From Rhizophagus irregularis (taxonomy: Eukaryota > Glomeromycota > Glomeromycetes > Glomerales > Glomeraceae), in contig NC_089443.1 of assembly GCF_026210795.1 (NCBI RefSeq), positions 806,001 through 870,000 on the forward strand: a stretch of DNA of 64,000 nt. The letters are read 5' to 3'. The notes under the pieces are model-generated. The model saw only the letters and a list, made by a program, of their open reading frames with translations, was not told the origin of the DNA and made no database searches. Position 1 is the stretch's first letter, and each line of letters opens with the position of its first letter. The position numbers and the translations under genes are program-made. Shown here one piece after another: positions 35,960-49,500 of this stretch.

Positions 35960-37920
35960 TACTAATTACGATTGGTAATCCCAAAATAGCACTCCAAAGC
36001 TATAAATACCACTTTTCTCATTCAAATTAAAATTTCTATTTGCTTTCCTCCTTCAAGTGCGTCCAGCGGAGCGACTTTTCTCTAATATTGGTAACTCGTG
36101 GACCAGTATTCGAATGAATTAAAAAAAGTTCGACTAACCACTAACATCTTTAACTTGATCCAGAATCTGATAATCTAACGGAATTTTATACTGTTTGATG
36201 TAAATCTTTTTCTCATACGAATATTTTATTTCATTCGATTACTGAAGGTCTAATCCGTATTTATCCTGCCAATTTACTGTAACAAAGGAAAATTTTCATT
36301 ACGAAGGTGCCCTCTTCTGCATATTCTGTTACCAATAAATATTTTTATCTAGGAAGAAAAATAATAAAAAATATTTTTTAATTTTTAAATTAAAAATTTA
36401 CAATTGCGTATCCCATAACATTTCCAAACTTTTTTTTAATAATAATTTACCTGAATCTGTTGCCCCAAACAATTTTACCATCATATTATTAAAGGTCAAC
36501 TTCTCAATGTAATTTTATCTATAATAAATGATACGTTAAAAATCTTCCGTAATACGAATTAAACTTTGATCGCTCTAGTTACCAAGTGGAAAATTCCTTT
36601 AGCAATAACATCATTCTTAAATTAAATAATTTATTCATGTTACGTTTGTAATGTGCAACTAATCTACTGCTATCTTCAAGTTATTATTAAATTATTATAT
36701 TCGTAGTATTCTACATGCTTCTCCATTATAAATTTTTCCATCAATACTGAAGTATTACGATTTAACTCGTTTCAATTCAGAAAATACTGCCGCATTTTTG
36801 GTTAGATTTTAAAAATTAATATTTAAACAAAACAAGATAAACAAACCATAAAATAGTAGAAATAATTCATACTTATTTAGGTAATCAATTACAGTAGCGT
36901 GTCAAAATTTGAAGTTTCTCTTTTTCCATTCAAAATTAGTAATATTAATGCTGTTTCATCATGAATATTATTGTAAGATTCAAATGGCTGTCGTCCAGTT
37001 GATATTTCCCATAAGAGTATACCAACGCTATATACATCTGATTTCTTATTTCCTATATAATGATTATTTTCGTTTGTTTGCTTTTTGAAACGTTATGGGT
37101 CAATATAAGGTATAATTCCAAAGACGTCTTTGACTGAACTTGATCTTCCATCTCTACGTGAAAGTCCAAAGTTTATCAATTTAATCTTATTTTGATGAGC
37201 CAATATATTATTAGTATTCTAAAAGAATTAATTAAGAGTTAATATATTGAGATTAATAGATACCAATTAAAATATTAAAATAATAAAATACTTTACTAGA
37301 TCACAATGAACAATATTTTTTTGATGCATACATGCGACAACATCAGCAATTTGAATTGCAAATTGCAACTTAACATTCCAACCTAATTTATTGAAATTAT
37401 TTTTTAAATAATCCTTCAACGTACCACTATCTGCGTATTCAAGAATAAACGAGTAATTTTAAACCTTCATCATCTAAAAAAAAGAGAGTGAATAATTAAA
37501 ATTATTTAAAGTTATACAATATAATCGTGCTTACTTGGATTACTTGTAATACCAAAAAATCGAATAATATGTCGTGAAAATTGATTCTATGCATTATTTC
37601 TATCTACAAAAAAATAAACATACACCATTTTAGCAAACGGTACTGTTAGGAAATATAATATAATAATACAATAATACATCATTCTATAGTATAACCTTAA
37701 ATACCTCATTAATTATCAAAGATTTTAATGAAACAACGGTATTTAAACTCTTCCAGTTAGCTCGATAAAATTACCAAATCCTCCAACACCAATACATTCC
37801 ATATCTTGAAACTCATTGTAATCATGATAATTGATATATTCATTAGCAATTCCATCTTTAATCCATTGAATCCATTTATTATCTGTATCACTTTTATTAT
37901 TGGAATTACTCTAAAATTTT
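35960..37920 (-). pseudogene. Broken 5' half of a gene-B-like kinase gene
   Basis: The minus strand follows the first seven exons of gene B in order: exon 1 like at 37,905-37,700, exon 2 at 37,610-37,540, exon 3 at 37,475-37,300, exon 4 at 37,215-36,890, a decayed exon 5/6 region at 36,800-36,480, and part of exon 7 to 35,975. Many indels break the frames. Coding ends abruptly within exon 7, at the equivalent of gene B position about 23,283. The copy at 40,310-42,210 ends at the same point. Confidence 0.7.
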
Positions 37921-38029
37921 TTAATTTATAAAAATAGAATTTAAATTCTTATACTGATTTATGCGTGTAGTACAAGTCAAGCCGACGATGGATTGAATCG
38001 GTTCAGGTCGAATAGTCTATCCAAAGAAC

Positions 38030-39560
38030 TTTTTTTTGGTCAATGTTAAAGAAGAGATAGTCGGTGGATTAGTTGTTAAAGTGTATAGAGCATATTGGAA
38101 AATGCTTAGTGTTGAAGTCATTAAAGAAAGAGATTTGAATTCAAGTTTGCCTGTACTAAGAAAAATTGTCATGAAATTAACTTTAACGATATGATGATAA
38201 CATTTTATGAAATAACTGAATCGCTTCAGGTAGATATTTTTTTTTTATGTTTGAAGTTATTACGGAACACTGGCTTAGTTCAGGATCGTGCATTATAATA
38301 GTCAATCTTATAACATACTTGGTATGTTTCTAGCGCGTTCTGCAGACAGACAATGTTGTTTTTTATTTTATTTATTTTTTTTATACTTTTTTTAATTTTA
38401 TTAAAATATGATTTTTAAAATCTTTAGATAAAGAGTATTTATTGTAAATGAATATGCAGAAGGAGGCACACTTCGTAATTATTTGGAAGCGAATTTCTTT
38501 CATTAAATTGGAAAGATAAAATACGAATTAACTCTTCAATGATAAGGTGCAAAATATTCCATGGAATAGTACATAAAAGTTTTCATTCAAATAATGTACT
38601 TGCTCGTCAAAATTCAATCAAGCTGGCGGATTCTGAGTTAAGTAGACGTATTAGGAAAACTGATCGAATTCCGTTAAATGAATTTTTTCTTATCGGTGTA
38701 GAAATGTTTGATATTATAGGTAAAAATTTAGAAGGAACAAATTCATGGAAAGGATAAGCGATTGGAAAGGTTAAAGAAAGCGATGTATATAGTATTAGAG
38801 TGTTATTCTTTCGGCAAAAGGTTTTGATCCGCTAGGCATTTACCAAAATATGATTTATTTTTGGCGCAAGGTTAAGAGAAGTAATAGTAGAGGGAACACC
38901 TGATGGATATTCTAATCTTTATTCAAGTAAGTAATGACTACGTTTTTTGATTCATTGGTAATGGTGATACCAATTTATATAGATGTACTACCTACAAAAA
39001 GTATCAACAGACGCAATAAATAAAAATAATATTTTTTGCATATTTATTTAGAGTGTTGGATTATGATCCGGACAAGAAGCCAACAACTCAAGAGATTGTT
39101 AATACTTTATCTCCAATGGTATCACGACAAATAATTCAAAATCTTAAACTGAATCACGGGAATGATATAACCAGTAAGCGAACGTACTTCTTGGAGATGA
39201 TATATTGAATACAAGTTTATACAAATAACATCTCATAATGTATAATTTTAAATTATGTGGGATCTCACAAAAAATTTATTAAGTTTTAATTCTAATAATA
39301 ATGGGATTGAATTCAACGAAGCTTTAGAACCATCGGATATATGCATCAATTTTCCTGTTGCTGAAATTACTTATACCGCTGATTTATCAAAATCATTTTC
39401 GAACTGATGGAGGAACATTATGTGAAACATATGGTCGTTTATTCGAAGAAGAGTTTTAATTAGCGAGGCGATAGACATTTATTGATGATTTAAACCGATA
39501 TGTTTAAATCTTCTCAACTGTGGCATATGATTCAGCCAAATTGATCGTTTATTCTCTCAA
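38030..39560 (+). pseudogene. Broken kinase 2 plus start of MACPF-like region
   Basis: Pieces follow gene B exons 5-8 on the plus strand. At 38,050-38,120 is IVGGLVVKVYRAYW. At 38,430-38,680 are VNEYAEGGTLRNYLEANF, then VHKSFHSNNVLARQNSIKLA and DSELSRRI (DSE where DFG is expected). At about 39,055-39,180 is LDYDPDKKPTTQEIVNTLS. At 39,280-39,400 is the start of the MACPF-like region, ALEPSDICINFPVAEITYTA. Frames are broken throughout. It lies head to head with the copy at 35,960-37,920. Confidence 0.65.
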
Positions 39561-39569
39561 GTTATAAAC

Positions 39570-40300
39570 TTATTGATATCCGACTGAAGTGTATGTTAAT
39601 TTCCATCTGTTGAACAACGCTGATTAAATTCATCAATCGGCAATTGTTCAGCGTTCTACCTGTGTTTTGTACGAAGAAACTACCCACTTATGATATGGGT
39701 AACGATATTATTGAGAAAATTCATAAGTTCCCCTATATTTGCTTGTTAAGGAGGCTTGTGCTATAATGGGTCAAATTGAAATGGGTCAAATTGAAAAAGG
39801 TAAAAGTGCACCATGTTTATCCATCACTTCTGTTGCAAGATCGATGATATTTACTACCGTGCAGACGTATCTTTTGCGTTAAATTATTAACTATTGATAT
39901 ATAGAAATGTTTCATGGATTGTGAGTAATGAAATACATGAAGGTCGCGAATCAATAATAGAATTTGTACGGTCAATCCAACAAAAAGAAGCTGATGTTCT
40001 AAGATTAACTGTGTGGAATTAACTGAAAGAGCCGCAATAGGTCGTTGACGTGATGTAAAGAGGTTTTATATCTATGCTAAAAGTTCTTTAAATCCAACCA
40101 TTTCGAAATTTGGTAATCAAATTAAAAATTATCTAGTTTTAAATAAATGAAATTTTATTATTATATTTTTATTTTTTTTTGTTTTAAAGCAATTTTTTTT
40201 TTAAAAAAAAAAATAATAAAATTTATTTTTATACATCTTAAATTTAAATTATTCTATTAATACAATACATTAAAATACAATACATTAAATTCATCACTTA
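39570..40300. other. Unassigned decayed DNA between kinase relics
   Basis: A plus-strand piece at about 39,910-40,020 (WIVSNEIHEGRESIIEFVRS) looks coding-like but I cannot assign it. The rest is AT-rich. Confidence 0.3.
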
Positions 40301-40309
40301 AATTCATCA

Positions 40310-42210
40310 CTTACGAATATTTTTAACTCGCGATGCCAAATAGCGCTCTAAAGCTATAAGTATCGCTTTTCTCATTCAATCAAATTTTTCTATTTGCCTT
40401 CCTCCTTCAAGTGCATCATCCAGCGACTTTTTATTATACTGAACCACGAGTTAAGAATTGTATCGAATTTAAAAAAGTTCGACAATATGTTTACACTTTA
40501 ACCCAGATACTGATAATATTAAGGAATTCTGTTGTATAGGTATACTGTTTGATGTAAATCATTTCTCTTTCGTACAAATATTTGATAATTGAAGGGCTAA
40601 TCCGTATTTATCCAGCCAATTTAACGAAGGGAATTCTCCTTTAGATAGTTACGAAGCGTATCCTTTGTTACAAATAATATTCTTTGTCTAGAAAAAAAAA
40701 ATAAAAAATTCGCAAATATTTATTAAATTTAAAACAATTATGTGTACTGTAAATATTTCCAAACTTTTTTTAAAAAATAATTTACCTGAATTATCTTAAT
40801 TATCCCGAAAAAATTTATCATCACATTACTATAGTCAATTTCCCGATGTAATTTTGTCTATAATGAATGATATGTAAAATTATTCTTAGTTTCGAATAAA
40901 ATAAAAATACTCTTAGTTACTTACCTCGTGTAGAATTTCTTTAACAATAGCATCATCTTTTAAATTAAATAATTTCAACGCTACACATTTTTCGTTTCGT
41001 CCCAATGCGCTTTATCACAAGCTTCTCCCTGACATTTTTATATCAATTCTGAGGTATTTAAATTAATTAGCTTTAATTCAAAATACTTGTCGCTTCTTTG
41101 ATTATCTTTTAAATTTTTTTAAAATTAATATTTAAATAAAACAAAACAAACAAATTACAAAATAATAAAATGTTTCATACTTGTATATTAATAATGTAAT
41201 CAACTGGTGTATCAAAATTGTTTCCATTTAAAATTAGTAGTAATGTTAATGCTACTTCATCATGAATATTATCGTACCAAATGGTTTCGTCCAGATGACA
41301 TTTCCCATAGGAGTACACCAACACTATACACATCTGATTTCTTATTGTCTATATTATTATTGTCGTTAATTGCTCTTATAGCGTCGCGAATCAATATAAG
41401 ATACAATTCCAAAACACGTTCTTGGCAGAACTTGATACTCCAACTCCACATGAAAGACCAAAGACTATTAACATGACATTATTTTGATGGACTAATATAT
41501 TATTAGAATGCTAAAAATATTAATTAAAAGTTAATATACTGAGATTACTAATTAAAAAAAAAAAAATCAAAATAAATAAAATACTTTACGAGATCATTAT
41601 GAATAATATCTTTTTGACATGAGACAGCATCAGCAATTTGAATTGCAAATTATAGCTTAATATTAAAATCTAATTTATTATTGAAATTATTTTTTAAATA
41701 ATTTTTCAATGCACCACTATCTGCATATTCAAGAATAAACGAGTAATTTAAACCTACATCATTTTTTTTTTAAAAAAAATAATTAATTAACTTTGTCAAC
41801 TGATTTAAAATTATATAATACAAATTGTGCTTACTTAGATTACTCGTAATACCAAAAAAAAATTGAATAATATTTTCGTGAAAATTAATTCAATGCATTA
41901 ATTTTATCTACAAAAAAAATAAATATACATTTAGCAAACTTAGGTAATGGTAATAATTAAAATGTAATAAAACAGCGTTCTGTAGGATAACAATAAATAC
42001 CTCATTAACGACTTCTTCATAATATCATCAAAGATTTTTAATGCAACGACGGTATTTAAACATTTCTAGTTAGCTCGATAAATCCTCCAACACCAATATA
42101 TTCCTATCTCATTGTAATCATGATAATTGATATATTCATTAGCAATTCCATCTTTAATCCATTGAATCCAATTATTATCCGTATCATTATTGAAATTACT
42201 CGTCATTGTG
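40310..42210 (-). pseudogene. Second broken 5' half of a gene-B-like kinase gene
   Basis: The same exon order as gene B exons 1-7 on the minus strand: exon 1 at about 42,205-42,000, exon 2 near 41,905-41,840, exon 3 at 41,765-41,590, exon 4 at 41,505-41,215 (SDVYSVGVLLWEMSSGRN), exons 5/6 at about 41,090-40,800, and exon 7 ending near 40,330. Indels break every exon. It stops at the same internal point of exon 7 as the copy at 35,960-37,920. Confidence 0.7.
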
Positions 42211-42539
42211 AAAATTATTTAATTTATAAAAATTAGAAATAACTCTTATATCGATTAAACGTAATTGTGTGACAAATCATCTGACCTGAAATCGTTGATT
42301 GGCTGGCTCAAACTCACTGTAGTATAAGCCAAACCGATGATGGTTTGAGGATCATTTCATCAGTTCTGGACGCTCAATTTTGGGGGCAATACTAGCTCGA
42401 ACTTTTTTTTTAAAAAAAAAACTCTAACCCACATAATGTCTAACCCTACAGATTAGATTATAACGTTATTATCAGATATAACTAAAATTATAATGCCTCG
42501 TAGTTTGTTTAAATCACAGATAATTTATGAATCAATATG

Positions 42540-43860
42540 ATAATTCGTCAAGGTAAATTAAAATTTACTGTTGAAACCCCTATTGTTTTCAAAAAAAAAA
42601 AAAATATCATTAACGATAATATTGGCTATAATGGGTTTGCGAAATAGTACTTGAAAAAGAGGAAAATTAACTTTAAATGAAATTATTGATGAAAATAATA
42701 TATTTTAAACAATGTTCAGCCTGATTGGAAATGGTTGATCGCGATACCTTTCGACCCTTTCGTGTATGTGAATTAGTTGATATATAGAATTTTATACACG
42801 TTGGAGGTATTTTTTAGGTTTATTTTCTTATTTTCTTTTTTTATTTCATTTTAAATTTTAAATTTATATTAATGTATACATCTGCCAGTAGGATAGATGA
42901 TCAATCATTTTTGTAGGTTTACAAAATCACTTAATAAAGTCGTACTACGGAGTTCATTAATAAATCACGTAATTAGATCATGGATGTACCATGACTTTTA
43001 ATGAAATCAAGAAAGAAGATAGTAATTAAAAATTGCGAATTGACTGAAATTGTGCTGAGGAATGTTGATAAAAGTTGTTTGAACTTAAGTCAAATAATGA
43101 TCGAATTATAAAAAAAATCTTATTTTATTAGTAGAAAGTTTAGGAAAATTAAAAATATCAGTTGGAGATTCTGAAAATATTTCTTATTATAAAATCTGGA
43201 TCAAATTATAAATTACTCAAAAAAAAAAAAATATTTCAGATATTATTGTTCAAAAAATTTTATTTTTTTGCAACTGTTATTGATACGACGGAATTAAAGA
43301 ATGGATTTATTTACTTATCAAATTCTTTATGGAAAACAAATTCCTATAATCCATTATTCAGAAAAAATTTCTAAGACGTCGTTACAAGTTGAATTTCTTA
43401 AAATTTTAATATTCTATTAATCGGACGGTCAAACTATGATTATCGCAGTTTTCAGAATTCTGTGTACGTTGTGATGATTGAGTGATTATGATTGCAGGAC
43501 GATTACAGGACGATTACAGACAACATTGTCCGATTTTTGTCTGGTAATCGTCCTGTAATCTAATAATTTTTTTATTAAATGATCTATAGGGGGTAGCACA
43601 ATTTTGAAAAGTTCGATAATACAGAATTAAAACGAATACAATATAATCCATACGTCAGTAAAGTCCCCCTTGTATAGAAATTCCTCTATTAACTAACTAG
43701 ACTCTTCAAACAATTCTAGACACCACTTTTTATTGCTAAATAAATAAAGTTATACACCTTCTCATAATTCAGAAAGAAATTTAAACAATAAACAGGTTTA
43801 TTATATATTCTCTATTTGTAACATATGATTTTCGATAGTATTGTTTTAAACTATTCATGA
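42540..43860 (+). pseudogene. Broken MACPF-like gene, second copy
   Basis: N-terminal pieces at 42,600-42,745 (LNEIIDENNIF and CSA.LEMV-type text) are followed by about 220 bp of unrelated DNA, then a degraded RKLDYGCTMTSN-equivalent at about 42,965-43,010, the SLGKLKISVG-like segment at 43,136-43,190, and a jump directly to FATVIDTTELKNGF at about 43,265. Further C-terminal scraps run to about 43,860. The jump removes the MACPF signature region, just as in the relic at 25,654-28,970. Confidence 0.6.
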
Positions 43861-43864
43861 TTTT

Positions 43865-44555
43865 ATGGTCTAAAGACTAAAATAATGAAAGTCAAAATTT
43901 TATTATTAATGGATTAGCCAAGTTCCTTTACGAATTCTGATCTGATTCGCATTCTTTTTTTTTCCATCTCATTTGTAGTGAGTGGTTAAGGTAATTCGTA
44001 ATAATCGACTTACGCACAAGATGCACATGTGTTATTATATACTTTTCCTTCGTAGATAATCACAAAAAAATAAGATCATTTGTTTGAATTATATCCTTAT
44101 CAAATAATAAAAAGAATATTTTCCGATAAGTAGTAGTAAACTATTAATTTTTCTCACCGTATTCAAATATCCAAAGCTCTTTTAATAAAAAAAAAATAAA
44201 TAAACTAGATAAAAAGGTCTTAATTTACCATAAGAGTAAGTACTATGTCAAGTATGTCAACATCCGATTTCATATTCGCTTATAATTATGATTCATATTA
44301 ATATAATTAGTTCTTCTTTTAAATGTTGTTCTTAGAAGTATTTGATACTTCAGCCATCTTATGTGAATATCATACATACTATTAGAATGCTGTATCATAA
44401 AATAATATTAATACAGTTTACGAATCAGGTTGATTAAAAAAAAAAAAATTACGATAAATAATATTTTTCAATGTAAACTAGAATTTTATTTGCTTTATTT
44501 GCTTTATTAAAATTTTTATTTTCATAGAAAATAAAAATATATAATAATAATAATT
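43865..44555. other. Intergenic, nothing recognised
   Basis: AT-rich; no gene, repeat or RNA that I can support. Confidence 0.45.
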
Positions 44556-44559
44556 TATT

Positions 44560-44645
44560 TATTTATTTTTTTAGGATGCTAGACAGCCAGACACCAAATA
44601 TGCAACACGTACTTCCTGAATTATACTGTATTCGTCGTATTGCTA
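44560..44645 (+). pseudogene. Single kinase exon scrap
   Basis: After an acceptor-like TTTTTTTAG, the frame reads MLDSQTPNMQHVLPELY. This matches the C-lobe end motif (CW..NP..RP.MQ.V..EL) that opens exon 5 of gene B. It is isolated and short. Confidence 0.45.
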
Positions 44646-44649
44646 TTAT

Positions 44650-45343
44650 TTTACGAAGATGCGATTTTCATTAAGAATTATATTATTATATTCAATTGAT
44701 AATTAAAATAACATACTATTATTCAAAAACAAATGTATTTTTTTATTTATTAGACAATAATAACACATAAATAAACTATTATTCTTCTAGAAATTTTTAT
44801 TTATGAAATTAGGACTGAAAGAAAAAAAATGAAATCATAACATTTGAATTTTATAAAGAATGGTCAGATAAGCTTTTACTGAATCAAAATCTGATAAGAT
44901 TGAATCCGGAATATTGTAATTACGTATAAAAGAGAATATTATGATATGTACACAAAAATATTTAGACAGTAAACATATTGAAATAGACCCGAGTCGGTCC
45001 TCGGATGCAACTCGAGTTTTTAAGTACTGAAATATGATTGGCCAGTTTTTTTTCATTTCGATATGTTAGAAATAATCTTTTTTTTTGAAAATTTCTTTAC
45101 TTTGCAATATGCCCACTCAAGATTTTTGTATGCACTAATTATGATTGCTTTACTCTTAGCTGCTATTAAACAGTTTCATCAGGAAAAGTTCGTTCCATTG
45201 GGACACTGGACTTCATTAAACCAATTTATTAAATATTAACTAATGTTATGGAAAATTTCAACTACAGTATTTAGTTTATCTCACCTGATTGCATATCACG
45301 AGATGCCAGAGAAATTCTGTTAATACGTGCTACTTTTTTTTTA
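44650..45343. other. Intergenic, nothing firm
   Basis: The minus-strand open frame at 44,835-45,056 has no family features. No repeat recognised before the MITE at 45,352. Confidence 0.4.
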
Positions 45344-45351
45344 CCTGTGAT

Positions 45352-45746
45352 TAGGGATGGCAACGGTCGGTCACGGTTGGTTATCGGTCGGTCATAACCG
45401 GTTAAGGGCCTTTGACCGACCGACCGTTTTGGCTGACCGTTTTTCTGACCGTTTAACCGATCACTTTTTAACGTTTTTTTCTTGATTAAAATTCGTTAAA
45501 AAGAAGAAAGTGTAATTTAATAAAAAAAAACGCTATTTAGCTTTTTTTATTGATTAAGTTCGTAAAAAAAGGCTAAATAATTAAAAAAAGGCCAAATAAT
45601 CGGTTAAACGGTCGGTTAAACGGTCGGTCAAACGGTCGGTCAAACCGGTCGGTTAAACGGTCGGTCAGAAGCCTTTGACCGACCGATATCGGTCACGGTC
45701 ATAACCGGTCATGACCGGTTAATAACCGTGACCGTTGCCATCCCTA
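45352..45746. mobile_element. hAT-type MITE with 8-bp target duplication
   Basis: Begins TAGGGATGGCAACGGTC and ends with its reverse complement, the hallmark hAT TIR. It is flanked by the 8-bp direct repeat CCTGTGAT (45,344-45,351 and 45,747-45,754). Subterminal zones are filled with CGGTCGGT / ACCGACCG motifs, including a short tandem run GGTCGGTTAAAC near 45,600-45,660, probably transposase-binding sites. At 395 bp it has no coding capacity and must rely on an autonomous hAT elsewhere. The intact target duplication suggests a recent insertion. Confidence 0.9.
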
Positions 45747-45754
45747 CCTGTGAT

Positions 45755-46571
45755 TGTAAAAGTCGATATCCTTGGAAATTATTTTATGTACTATATAATC
45801 TAATTACGCTTCTCGTCTATGAAAATTATGTTTATATTTCAGTATTTCTCTATTGTGTAAATTAAAGGAATTAATTAATAACAGATAAGTGATATTATGA
45901 GAGTTTATTTGATTAGATGCTAAAATTTTATGCAAGAAAAAGAAAATATTATTAATATAAGAAAGTTTTTAAAAAGAATTGCGTCAAAAAAAGCATTTTT
46001 AAATAACAAAATTAATTGGAAAAAGTAATTGAGTATTAAGATTTAAAAAATTTTTAAAAAAAATATTATAAAACGAAAAAAAATATATTTGCTATATTTC
46101 AATCACCCTACAGAAGTTACACTCGGAAGACTACGCAATATTGCAATAACGTAATACCGTATTTTACGATATTGTAATCAGTTCAATAGAATTATAAATT
46201 GAAAATTTTTTATTGATTATTATGGTAAATAAATACACATTTAAATATACAGTAAGAGAGGATTTAAAAATAAGGTAAAATGGAGAATGGAAGTGACCAC
46301 GCTAAAACCTTAACGCCTTGAACCTAATCTGACTCATTCATCACCGACTCTAATAATACCGTGTATAGCGCACCGGGTGTAAAAAGAATGAACAAAATCT
46401 TGAAATCTGAAAATTAAATTCATTTATCTACATAAAAACGTGTACACAATTCATAAGTTCAGCAAGATCACATTATACCTATTAATGTAACAAAATAATT
46501 AAAATTCTAGGAAGCTGAAAGAAAATGATTATGTTACTTAAAATAATAATTGTATTAACTTACTATATTCA
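45755..46571. other. Intergenic, 3' flank of gene D
   Basis: No gene recognised. Long A-rich runs near 45,990-46,090. Confidence 0.45.
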
Positions 46572-49500
46572 TTATTTCATCATTGCAATTGATAATTTTT
46601 CGTTAAAATTTTCTTCTGTGAGCGTATATCCGATTAAGTTCAAATTACAAGAATGACATCCTTTTTCTTTATTATCAATCTTTAAACTTTTATATTCTGA
46701 AGATAAAATACACACACATATATCTATGATTATTGCTTCCTCATTAATTGATAAAGAATCAGTACTATCTTCACCATCATCGGAGCTTGCTATACTCGAC
46801 GTTGAATTATTTAAATTTGAATTATTATAAATTGGTTTAAGTATTTGAAAATTAATACGATTTTTTGACCATCCAATTAGCTTAACATTAATAGGTTCAT
46901 AATTTGTTGTTGAACAATGAATATTAATAGAAACGATATCTCCTTGAGATAATTGATGAGAAATTTCGATTGAGTAATTAGAATCAGAATCATCGTTTCT
47001 TAATGTAATAGGTTCTTTAATACGGTTAACTGGTAGTTCTCGGTTCCTTGGACTAAATACCAATAACTCTGAAGGTATTCCAGTAATCATCCATAAAATA
47101 TAACATTCTGTTATATTGATCTCACTATTTTTATTTAGAGTTTTAATCATTGCAGAGAATCCATTAGGATCATATAACCCAAATCTAATAAAAAATTCCG
47201 ATTTTAAATTCTCTTTTTTATTATTTGAAATAATTGACCCAAAAACTTCATATTTTCCATTTTCGAATGATGGGTTAATATTTATTCGTTTATAGTGCTC
47301 AGTATTATCAATATTTAAATCCTCTAAATCAACAATTCCTGTCATTATGATTTTGTTATTATTTTGTGTATTCAATATAATATTTATACTCCTTTGTTGT
47401 TCTTCTTTAAGGATATCATATAATGAAATTATGTTATCAAATTCAATAATTTCCAAATCATTATTTATACTTTGAATCCATTTAGGTAAATCATCTTTCT
47501 CAATAATACTTCCTTTTTTTGTTAAAAAATATGAAACATTAAAATTATCAAAAAACGGCGCCAAAGATTCAAATGATGATTCCATCTTTTTGAAAGTAAA
47601 GGGTAAAGAAGAATTTGGTAAAATATTTTTAAGAGATTTCCCCAAAACGATATTTAATGGATAAAAATATCCATAATTATCAAAGACATCTTGTAAAAAT
47701 GTAAATGGCTTCATATTTTCAAGTGCATTTTCTATAGCTTGTTCAAATTCTTCTGAAGGTTTAATGTCCGCCTTACTCAATAAAATCCTATATCGTTCAC
47801 ATTTTATCATAAAATGTGTGTAATCTTCATAACTTAAATTAACTGAATGAATAGAATTTTTTATAAATGGTAATAAAGTCATATCTTTGTTTAGAAACTT
47901 ATTAACATTATTGGATTTAAAAAAATCTTCTAAGGTGGTTATTGGCTTTATCATTTCCAAATATAATTTATCACTTGAATTCACATTTGGAACGTTAATA
48001 AAATTAACAGCGGTTTTCTTGCTATTTTCTAATTCAAGATGCTTATTAATTATCTGACCTTGGAAAAGACAAAATTCCTTAATCCATCTTGTCAAGTTAA
48101 TATATATTGAATCTTTAACCCACTCTCTTAAACTTATTTTCTCCTTAAAATTAGTAACTCCGGGTTGCATTTCATTTACTGATGATGATGATTTTCCGAA
48201 TCTTAATTCAGAAATGGGAACAAGGTTATTATAAGAAATTATGATATCAGAATTCTTTTGATATAAATTATTCATCCAATTGGTTAACTTATCATAAGTA
48301 TTTAAATTTTCCCCATCTGATGTTGTTATTTTCGGGAAAAATTTCAAAGCAGTAAAATTATTAAATGGAATTGTTTTTTTATATTTTGCTGAATCATATA
48401 CCCAAGTTAAGAAAGATTTAAACATGTCAATTTGTGTTGAAGTTGCTGATTTAAGATCATCAATAAATAATTTACCACCGATTAAAATTTTTCTTGGAAA
48501 TAGATGTCCATACATTTCATATAATTTTACTTCATTATCATCCATAAAGCTTTCAAAAGATTCAGATAAATCAGCAGTATAAGTAATTTCTGCAACAGGA
48601 AAATTAATACACATATCTAATAATTGTAATGATTTGTTAATTTTAATGTTATTAACATCATTATTTTTAGAATTAAAACTCAATAAATTTATTTGAGAGT
48701 CTCGATCGTTTATAAAAGTATATAGAAAAGGTTGTTCTTTGCATAAACTTATATTTAATTTACCATCTTCAATATATACAGATTTTTTACTAGCTTTTAT
48801 ACTATATCCATCCAAAAATAATCCATGATTTAACTTAAATTTTTGAATTATTTGCTGCTTTGATAATAAGTTTTTTGCACGTTCATTCGATTGATCATTT
48901 TTTATATTTAATGATGATGATTCCCCTTGAATTATTGACTTTAATTGCATGTCTAATTTAGTTTTCTCTGCTTGCTTATGTAGAATATCTCGAATTTCTT
49001 CTTCTGTTAATCCATAATCAATTAATTTCTGTCTAATTATTTCTAGTTCTTCGGAAGCAAAATTATCATTAGTTAGAATAGCATTTCTTTGTTTTTCCAA
49101 AATATTATCCATTAAAAGCCACCCTTCATTATCAAAATCATGTTTTTTACCAACATAATTAACTAATTCACTTAACTCAATGTGTTGAGTTTGAATTCGA
49201 GAAAGAAAAGCACTTGTCGTCTCCTTTTTAAAATTTTCCATTTGGCTTTGTAATTCCTCAATAATTTTCTCTTTATTTTTTAATTTGTCCAGACAATCTT
49301 GACATTTTCTGGTTTCTTCATTCAGCTTATTTTGTAATTTCTCATTAAGTTCCTCCTTATTTTTTAAATTGCTTGAATAATCTTGACATTTTCTGATTTC
49401 TTCATCCAACTTACTTTGTAACTCCTCAATAAATTCTTTATTTTTCAATTGATTTTTAAGGGCAGTAAGATTATCCTCGGAAACTTGACACTTTCCGGTT

